Assembly: GCA_017651465.1 (NCBI GenBank)
Contig: JAGCCX010000053.1
Span: 1 to 63,386, forward strand
Source: Bacteroidales bacterium
Lineage (GTDB): Bacteria > Bacteroidota > Bacteroidia > Bacteroidales > UBA932
DNA length: 63,386 nucleotides
Direction: 5' to 3'
Shown: one piece after another, positions 58,271-63,386 of the stretch
How positions within the stretch are numbered: the first letter of the stretch is position 1
Layout: each line of letters opens with the position of its first letter
Notes under the pieces: generated by a model
What the model saw: only the letters and a program-made list of their open reading frames with translations
Database searches by the model: none
What the model was told of the DNA's origin: nothing
Translations under genes and position numbers: made by a program

Positions 58271-60582
58271 AGGTCGGGAGTTGTTTTGAGTTTGGCAAAA
58301 AGCACCAGCGAATCGGCCAGGCGGCGGTTTTCCTCCGGAGTGCCCACGGTTATGCGCAGCGACCCTTCGCACTGCAGTACTCGGCTTCGGTCCCTGACTA
58401 TGATGCCCCCTTCCAGCAGGTAGTCATATAGAGCCTGCGGGTCATCTACCTTTACCAGGAGGAAGTTGGCGTCGCTAGGGAACACCCGCTGCACATAGGG
58501 CAGGCTGGAGAGGGTGCGTGCAAGAGCCTCGCGCTGAGCCAGGATCTCCTTGATATAGCCCTCTACAGGCTGCTCGAGGGCGCTTAAAGCGAGTTGCTGG
58601 GCAGGCTGGTTCACGTTGTAAGGGTACTTCACCCGGTCCATCGCTTTTATGATGGAGGCATCGGCAAACGCCATTCCTACGCGCAGCCCCGCAAGGCCAT
58701 AGGCCTTTGAGAGGGTTTGCAGTATGACCAGCCGGGGGAAGCGGTCGAGAAGGGGGAGCAGAGAGCCCTTGGAGCTGAAATCGGCATACGCCTCGTCCAC
58801 TACTGTGATGCCGGGGAATTGCTCTATGACGGCCGAGAGCTCTTCAATTGAAAAGGCGTTGCCGGTAGGATTGTTAGGGCTGCAGATAAAGAGCAACTTG
58901 GTATGGGGCGCAGAGGCTTCGGCTATTGCACCTGCGGGCAGAGAGTAGTTGTCTCCCAGAGGGATAGTGCACACGCCCACATCGTTGGTCCGGGCAGCCA
59001 CTGTGTACATACCGTAGCTGGGAAAAAGGATAATAGCCTTGTCGCGTCCGGGCTCACAGAAGATGCGGAACATCAGGTCTATGGCTTCGTCACTGCCGTT
59101 CCCGAGGAAGATATTCTCCACATCGACTCCCTTAATTGCCGAGAGCTTCTGCTTAAGGATGCGCTGACGGGGGTCGGGATAGCGGTTCCAACCGGTATTA
59201 TAAGGGCTTTCGTTGGCATCCAGAAAGACTTCCGGGGTTCCGGCGCATTCGTCCCTGGCGGTAGAATAGGGAGTCAGCGCACGGATATTGGGCCGCATCA
59301 GGGCTTCGGCCCTGGCGAGCCTCACCGAAACCGCCTGAGCGTGGGCGTCAAGTCCTTCGGCCTGGGCCATTGACAGTATGGTGGGCGCCAACAGCCTCAG
59401 TCCATCAGGCGTTAGCTCCTGAAGGGTCATCTTGCGGAGGAAACTATCCACATTTACTCCGCTGAAAGCACTCGCCCAGCCACCCGTGGGCAGGGTGTGG
59501 TTGGTGCCGGAGGCATAGTCCCCGGCACTTTCCGGAGACCAGGAGCCGATAAAGACGCTGCCGGCTGCGGTGATACGCCTCGCCGCGGAACCGGCATCCT
59601 GGACAGACAGGATTAAGTGCTCCGGGGCATAGGCTTCTGCAAATTCGATTGCATCATCCAGACTCTCAAGGACTATGATGCGGCTGTGAGTCAGCGCTTC
59701 TTGAGTGAAATTCGCCCTTGACAGGGCTTTAAGTTGCTTGCCGACTTCTTCCTGCACACGTTGGGCAAAGGCCTCCGAGAGGCACAGCAGCATCACCTGG
59801 CTGTCCGCTCCGTGTTCGGCCTGTGAAAGGAGGTCGGCGGCTACAAATGCCGGGATAGCAGTATCGTCCGCCACGATCATTACCTCGGAAGGGCCTGCCG
59901 GCATATCGATGGCAACTGTCTGCATACTAAGCAGTTGCTTGGCCGTGGTTACATACCTGTTTCCGGGGCCGAAAATCTTGTCAACCCTGGGAATGGTGGC
60001 GGTGCCGTATGCCATAGCGGCAATAGCCTGAGCTCCGCCTACCCGGAATACCCGGCGTATGCCGCAGAAGCGGGCGGCGTACAAAACCTCCGCTGCGATC
60101 TCGCCGTTTTGCCCGGCCGGAGAACAGAGAATGACCTCCTGGCATCCGGCAACTGAAGCGGGAATGGCGAGCATCAGCACCGTGGAAAAGAGCGGAGCCG
60201 TTCCTCCCGGAATGTAGAGACCTGCGCGGCGGATAGGGACGGGGCGCTGCGTGCAGGTGACTCCGGGAATTGTTTCCACGCAGATTTCGCGAGGAAGCTG
60301 AGCCTGGTGAAAGGCCCGGATGTTCGCCGCAGCCTTTAGGATGGCTTCCCGCACATCCGCCGATACCTTTGCTTCTGCGGCCTCCAGCTCTGCCTCGGAC
60401 ACGGCTATCTCAACTTCGCGGCGGTCAATCTCCATCGAGAGCTGCCGCAAGGCTGCATCTCCGTCTTCGCGCACTCGAGATAGGATATCCTCGACTCGCG
60501 CGCGCAACTGCGGATCGTCCCTGAGCGGCCTGCGGCACAGTGACGGCCAAAGGCTTTTGGGAGGGTAAAGAGTAATTTCCAT
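58267..60582 (-). CDS. hisDC: Histidinol dehydrogenase fused to histidinol-phosphate aminotransferase
   Basis: 771 residues. HisD part (about 1-425): zinc/NAD enzyme with 'GGAQAIAAMAYGT', catalytic Glu/His region 'SQAEHGADSQ', and 'PTGGWASAFSG'. HisC part (about 428-771): fold-type I PLP enzyme with 'PNNPTGNAFS' and 'VDEAYADF', PLP lysine in 'TLSKAYGLAGLRVG', and 'RVLQCEGSLRITVG'. HisD normally ends just where this reading continues and HisC normally begins with 'xMRPNIRALTPYS'; at the joint the DNA reads CTGATG (59298 is the M), a TGATG signature compatible with an ancestral stop/start overlap. So the fusion may derive from a one-base indel or be an assembly error. Starts 4 bp after hisG. 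Confidence 0.93.
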   Translation of the reverse strand: MEITLYPPKSLWPSLCRRPLRDDPQLRARVEDILSRVREDGDAALRQLSMEIDRREVEIAVSEAELEAAEAKVSADVREAILKAAANIRAFHQAQLPREICVETIPGVTCTQRPVPIRRAGLYIPGGTAPLFSTVLMLAIPASVAGCQEVILCSPAGQNGEIAAEVLYAARFCGIRRVFRVGGAQAIAAMAYGTATIPRVDKIFGPGNRYVTTAKQLLSMQTVAIDMPAGPSEVMIVADDTAIPAFVAADLLSQAEHGADSQVMLLCLSEAFAQRVQEEVGKQLKALSRANFTQEALTHSRIIVLESLDDAIEFAEAYAPEHLILSVQDAGSAARRITAAGSVFIGSWSPESAGDYASGTNHTLPTGGWASAFSGVNVDSFLRKMTLQELTPDGLRLLAPTILSMAQAEGLDAHAQAVSVRLARAEALMRPNIRALTPYSTARDECAGTPEVFLDANESPYNTGWNRYPDPRQRILKQKLSAIKGVDVENIFLGNGSDEAIDLMFRIFCEPGRDKAIILFPSYGMYTVAARTNDVGVCTIPLGDNYSLPAGAIAEASAPHTKLLFICSPNNPTGNAFSIEELSAVIEQFPGITVVDEAYADFSSKGSLLPLLDRFPRLVILQTLSKAYGLAGLRVGMAFADASIIKAMDRVKYPYNVNQPAQQLALSALEQPVEGYIKEILAQREALARTLSSLPYVQRVFPSDANFLLVKVDDPQALYDYLLEGGIIVRDRSRVLQCEGSLRITVGTPEENRRLADSLVLFAKLKTTPDL

Positions 60583-60586
60583 AAGG

Positions 60587-61471
60587 CTAGGGAATAATTT
60601 TGTCTGTATTCAGTACCAGGATACCTTCGGCTCCTATGGCCTTCAGCTGGCGTATCTTTTCCCACAACTGGGACTCTTCGATTACGGCGTGCATAGCATA
60701 CCATCCCTGGGCCGCAAGCGGCATAATGGTCGGGCTTCGCATAGCGGGCACAATCCGGACCGCCTGCTCGATGGCCTCTTGAGGCAGATTCATCACCAGA
60801 TACTTCTTTTGGCGGCTTACCAATGCCGAATCTATACGGAAGAGGAGCTCGTCCAGCAGAGGCTGTTTGGCCGCGGGGAGCTGGCCACAGGCGACCAGGA
60901 CCGCCTGCGAATGAAACACTTTCTCCACTTCCTTCAAGCCATTGGAGACCAGGGTGCCTCCCGATGAAACTATGTCGAAGATAGCATCGGCTATGCCGGC
61001 TGCAGGCGCTACTTCCACGGAGCCAGCGATGACCTCAATGAGGGCATTCACCCCTATCCCTGACAGATAGTGCCGAAGGATGTTGGGATAAGAAGTGGCG
61101 ATACGCTTGCCTTCGAACCAGGCAGGAGAGTCGCAAGGCTCAGCTTTGGGAACCGCCAGGGAGATGCGGCACTGGCCGAAGCCCAACTCCCGGATGATCT
61201 GCAGGGGAGAGCCGTCGATAGTTCCGTCGGTGCTGTTTTCGGCAACTTCGTTAAGGCCGACGATTCCGAGGTCGGCAGTTCCGGCAGCCACCACTTGCGG
61301 GATGTCGTCGTCTCGCAGGTACAGTACCTCCAGAGGGAAATCTGGGGCCTGGGCCAGAAACTTCCGTTTGCTTTCATCGATCTTGATGCCGATGTCGCGC
61401 AAGAGCGCCATACTGTCTTCATTCAGCCTGCCTTTGGCCTGAATGGCGATACGCAATAAACTGTTTTCCAT
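60587..61471 (-). CDS. hisG: ATP phosphoribosyltransferase HisG, long form
   Basis: 294 residues, the long (HisZ-independent) form. Catalytic PBP-like domains ('RLAIQAKGRLNED', 'GTADLGIVGLNE', 'ATSYPNILRHYL', 'EVAPAAGIADAIFDIVSSG') and a C-terminal regulatory PII/ACT-like domain (about 220-294) through which histidine inhibits the enzyme. First committed step of histidine synthesis. First gene of the operon; expression is likely controlled by the leader peptide and attenuator upstream. Confidence 0.96.
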   Translation of the reverse strand: MENSLLRIAIQAKGRLNEDSMALLRDIGIKIDESKRKFLAQAPDFPLEVLYLRDDDIPQVVAAGTADLGIVGLNEVAENSTDGTIDGSPLQIIRELGFGQCRISLAVPKAEPCDSPAWFEGKRIATSYPNILRHYLSGIGVNALIEVIAGSVEVAPAAGIADAIFDIVSSGGTLVSNGLKEVEKVFHSQAVLVACGQLPAAKQPLLDELLFRIDSALVSRQKKYLVMNLPQEAIEQAVRIVPAMRSPTIMPLAAQGWYAMHAVIEESQLWEKIRQLKAIGAEGILVLNTDKIIP

Positions 61472-61485
61472 TGTGCAAACAAAAT

Positions 61486-61514
61486 AAAAAAAGGACCCAC
61501 CTTGCGGCGAGTCC
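61486..61514 (-). terminator. his attenuator terminator hairpin
   Basis: On the minus strand GGACTCGCC pairs with GGTGGGTCC around a GCAA tetraloop (61514-61493), followed by seven U residues (61492-61486): a strong intrinsic terminator between the leader peptide stop and the hisG start. A competing pairing is available: GCGGC (61566-61562) with GCCGC inside the 5' arm, an antiterminator-like option. Confidence 0.85.
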
Positions 61515-61541
61515 CATATCTCCTGTTATATTGTAGTTCAA

Positions 61542-61622
61542 TCAAAGGGATACAGCAAACTGCCGCGTCTTTTGGAAGCGGTGTGCGTGATGGTGCCAGT
61601 GATTGACATTCAATAAGTTCAT
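61542..61622 (-). CDS. hisL: His-rich leader peptide of the histidine operon
   Basis: 26 residues, minus strand, ATG at 61622 and TGA at 61544-61542. Residues 8-14 read HWHHHAH: five His codons in seven, the regulatory run that makes ribosomes stall when charged tRNA-His is scarce. Stalling would allow the alternative pairing and disrupt the downstream terminator; free translation would let it form. The -7 element ends four bases before the ATG, so the leader mRNA probably begins at the start codon. Support is direct: position, His codons, stop, terminator and promoter are all visible. The attenuation mechanism is inferred from the enterobacterial his leader. Confidence 0.85.
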   Translation of the reverse strand: MNLLNVNHWHHHAHRFQKTRQFAVSL

Positions 61623-61626
61623 ACTG

Positions 61627-61634
61627 CAAATATA
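61627..61634 (-). promoter_or_regulatory. -7 promoter element TATATTTG of the his operon, four bases from the hisL ATG
   Basis: Perfect TAnnTTTG on the minus strand, followed by CAGT and the hisL ATG (61622). Transcription should start at or next to the ATG. No convincing -33 TTTG is seen. Confidence 0.65.
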
Positions 61635-61704
61635 AATAAAAATCTGAATTATGTACACCTTTTTATTTACAATCTGCAGAGACGTGTGTATCGCAAATAA
61701 TGCG

Positions 61705-61712
61705 TATATTTG
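61705..61712 (+). promoter_or_regulatory. -7 promoter element TATATTTG of the double-GNAT gene
   Basis: Perfect TAnnTTTG, 22 bases before the ATG at 61735. The interval between the divergent his and GNAT promoters is 70 bp. Confidence 0.65.
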
Positions 61713-61734
61713 AAAACTGAATTTGATTTAAGCT

Positions 61735-62889
61735 ATGACCATTAGACTGGAGACGCAGGCCGATTACCGCGAGGTAGAAAACCTCACCCGCGAGGCATTC
61801 TGGAACGTTTATCGCCCCGGCTGCACGGAGCATTTTGTGCTGAACCAATATCGGAGCAACCCCGATTTTATCCCTGAACTGGATTTCGTGATGGAGGAGG
61901 ATGGGCATCTGATCGGCCACGTTATGTTCTCAAGGGCAGAACTGATCCTGCCCGACGGGGCCAAAAAATCTTCCTGGACTTTCGGCCCCATCAGCATACA
62001 CCCCGACTATAAACGTAAAGGCTTCGGGCTGAAGTTGCTCCAATATGCATTGGCAGAAGCCCGCAAGAGGGGAGTCGGGTTCATTTGTATGGAAGGGAAT
62101 ATCGACTTCTACAAGCACGCGGGATTCGGTCTTGCCAGCAGGTTCAACATTCGCTATCACGACTTCCCTGAGGAGGCGGATGTACCGTTCTTCCTCGCCC
62201 AGGAACTCATACCCGGCTGGCTCAAGGCAAATGGCATAGAAGAAGCCACTTATTGCCCGCCCGGGGGCTATTTCGTCGCCGATGAGAATCCGGAGGCCTT
62301 TGAGCAGTATGAGGCGTCGTTCCCGCCTAAGGAGAAACTGCGTCTGCCGGGGCAGCTGACTTTTGATGGTGTGATGGAGACCGGCCGTATCATTCTCCGG
62401 CCCTGGCAGGAGGGCGATGCTGCCATTCTTTATAAGTGGGCGTCGGATCCGGATGTTGGGCCTCGCGCCGGCTGGCCACCGCACAAATCAGTCGAGGAAA
62501 GTCTTGACATAATTCGGACGGTTTTTCATAACGATTCGAACTGGGCCATTGAATTAAAAGAGACAGGGCAAGCTATAGGCGCTATGGGTTTCGGCCCTTC
62601 GTGCGAGTGCAATCTGCCCGCACGTGATGGAGAGCCGCTGGCCGGGTATTGGATTGCCAAACCATACTGGAACAGAGGTATTTGCACTGAGGCACTTAAA
62701 CTTATGATTGAGTATATCCGGAAGAGCACTGATATTAAGTCCCTGATAAGCGGGCACTTCGTGGATAATCCGGCCAGCGGCCGAGTTATGCAAAAGTGCG
62801 GATTCCTCCCTACCGGCGAAACCGTCATAGACGAGACCCAGTATATGGGTGCCGGCCGGCCTATCAGGGTAATGCGCCTGCAGCTATAA
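61735..62889 (+). CDS. Fusion of two GNAT acetyltransferase domains
   Basis: 384 residues. Residues about 1-200 are an Eis/YhbS-type GNAT ('FGPISIHPDYKRKGFGLKLLQYAL' holds the acetyl-CoA P-loop R-x-x-G-x-G/A). Residues about 215-384 are a RimJ/RimL-type GNAT ('RIILRPWQEGDAAILYKW', 'GYWIAKPYWNRGICTEAL' with P-loop RGICTEA, 'RVMQKCGF'). Both should transfer acetyl groups from acetyl-CoA; substrates are unknown. Divergent from the his operon. Such tandem-GNAT fusions occur but are uncommon. Promoter 22 bases upstream. Confidence 0.88.
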   Translation: MTIRLETQADYREVENLTREAFWNVYRPGCTEHFVLNQYRSNPDFIPELDFVMEEDGHLIGHVMFSRAELILPDGAKKSSWTFGPISIHPDYKRKGFGLKLLQYALAEARKRGVGFICMEGNIDFYKHAGFGLASRFNIRYHDFPEEADVPFFLAQELIPGWLKANGIEEATYCPPGGYFVADENPEAFEQYEASFPPKEKLRLPGQLTFDGVMETGRIILRPWQEGDAAILYKWASDPDVGPRAGWPPHKSVEESLDIIRTVFHNDSNWAIELKETGQAIGAMGFGPSCECNLPARDGEPLAGYWIAKPYWNRGICTEALKLMIEYIRKSTDIKSLISGHFVDNPASGRVMQKCGFLPTGETVIDETQYMGAGRPIRVMRLQL

Positions 62890-62909
62890 ATCACGTGTAC
62901 AATTTGGAT

Positions 62910-63386
62910 ATGATACATAGTAAACAAACTAAAGGATTCGTCGCTTGCCTGATTGCAGCTCTGGCGGGTTTAATCCTTCTGCCCGCTTGCGGTAAAGTCG
63001 ACGAAACCTATGAAGCTCTTTCCGGTATTTCTTTGGAGGACTGGCCGCGGACGGACTGCTCAACGAGCACAAAGCCTGCGCGGGATCTCGTGGCTTACAA
63101 ACTGCTGGGAGTGCCCTACAAATGGGAAGAGGACTGGCTGGGCGGAAGGGTCTATATCATCAATCCGGATCTATACTCGGAAAAGGCACCCTTCTCCCTA
63201 AATGATTATGAGGCCAAGAATCTCTGCAGTGGGACGCACGATGCCTATATGAATCTCCTGGAGGGCAAGAGTGATGTTATCATTGCGAGCCGGGATATAT
63301 CCAGGAATGAGAAGGCCTCGTCGGCAGAACTGGGGGTAGAGCTGGAAACAGCCCCGCTGGCCATCGACGCGTTGGTGTTCATCGTC
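62910..63386 (+). CDS. PstS-like phosphate-binding lipoprotein (3' truncated by window edge)
   Basis: 159 codons are visible from the ATG at 62910 and the frame is still open at the window end. Lipobox 'LPAC' (Cys27). The mature part has the periplasmic binding protein fold of PstS-type proteins: 'SGTHDAYMNLLEGKSDVIIASR' (abbreviated; the 'G.G/S-x-A' equivalent, then D and ASR) and 'GVELETAPLAIDALVFIV', which matches the PstS 'PIALDALV' strand. An early 'STKPARDLVAYKLLG' helix fits the same family. It likely binds phosphate or a related anion. No ABC genes are visible in the window. Confidence 0.75.
   Translation, partial: MIHSKQTKGFVACLIAALAGLILLPACGKVDETYEALSGISLEDWPRTDCSTSTKPARDLVAYKLLGVPYKWEEDWLGGRVYIINPDLYSEKAPFSLNDYEAKNLCSGTHDAYMNLLEGKSDVIIASRDISRNEKASSAELGVELETAPLAIDALVFIV

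Noticed and set aside
58271-58372. 34-residue N-terminal extension of HisB
   Set aside because: The upstream open frame lies inside hisDC and HisB family proteins begin at the methionine at 58270, which also makes a 4-bp operon overlap.
61423-61629. 68-codon frame and a GGAG-preceded ATG within the his leader region
   Set aside because: It runs through the attenuator terminator and into hisG in another frame, has no His run, and conflicts with the leader peptide that fits promoter, stop and hairpin.
1-63386. CRISPR array, insertion sequence or prophage
   Set aside because: No regularly spaced repeats, transposase, integrase or phage structural genes were recognised; the only large direct repeat is the intragenic lamin-tail duplication.

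Overview
The window is chromosomal DNA of a Bacteroidota bacterium, most likely Bacteroidales. Signs are a SusC/SusD pair, many MKK-type lipoproteins with BACON, PCMD or fimbrillin-like domains, near-absence of Shine-Dalgarno sequences, and the Bacteroidetes -7 promoter element TAnnTTTG in front of most transcription units. Coding sequence is GC-rich and intergenic DNA is AT-rich. Genes are densely packed, no gene-free stretch exceeds 300 bases, and I see no insertion sequence, prophage or CRISPR array. No rank below order is assigned.

Layout. 1-14121 (+): a ribose/nucleoside-type utilisation locus: ribokinase (cut by the window edge), a nucleoside hydrolase fused to a HAD phosphosugar domain, a calcineurin-like phosphoesterase, a BACON-LamG lipoprotein, SusC, SusD, a BACON plus Gly-rich-repeat lipoprotein and a secreted metallo-beta-lactamase-fold hydrolase. 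14190-23336 (-): ten co-oriented, nearly abutting genes with a phosphate/polyphosphate flavour (PhoU-like DUF47, membrane LuxR-type regulator, OprP-like porin, duplicated lamin-tail lipoprotein, CYTH proteins, SLC13 transporter, MgtC, GtrA, outer-membrane barrel). 23561-31943: CDF metal exporter with an octahistidine N-terminus, MscS channel, Fe/Mn superoxide dismutase, GH78 rhamnosidase, a beta-helix protein and a C69 peptidase. 32007-34309: a 45-residue small protein translationally coupled to a fimbrillin/PCMD lipoprotein, then tRNA-Val(CAC). 34315-37652: a GDPD lipoprotein, an outer-membrane barrel and a CarboxypepD-reg protein.

37765-39684: pspC-padR-pspC behind three GTAC sites spaced exactly 17 bp apart. 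39674-43326 (-): an SSS symporter, an AmgK-like sugar kinase fused to a RapZ C-terminal domain, and a MurU-like nucleotidyltransferase, read as an amino-sugar (MurNAc/GlcNAc) salvage operon. 43379-50338: DsbD, acyltransferase, AlkZ-like protein, rhomboid protease, and a secreted two-domain UGSC-family protein carrying CGLC. 50436-52787: two glutathione peroxidases flanking a MarR regulator, with two ATCG-N4-CGATAT sites around the promoter, then an AraC regulator. 52841-54460: small envelope proteins of unknown role.

54514-61622 (-): a complete histidine operon hisG-(hisD::hisC)-hisB-hisH-hisA-hisF-hisIE, mostly with 4-bp overlaps, preceded by a newly read His-rich leader peptide and an attenuator hairpin. 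61735-63386: a double-GNAT acetyltransferase and the 5' part of a PstS-like phosphate-binding lipoprotein. The most interesting items are the leaderless-looking his leader/attenuator, the kinase::RapZ-C operon, the UGSC-family fusion protein, the nucleoside hydrolase::HAD fusion, the small protein at 32007, and several genes whose start codon lies only 4-8 nt after the -7 element, implying leaderless mRNAs.
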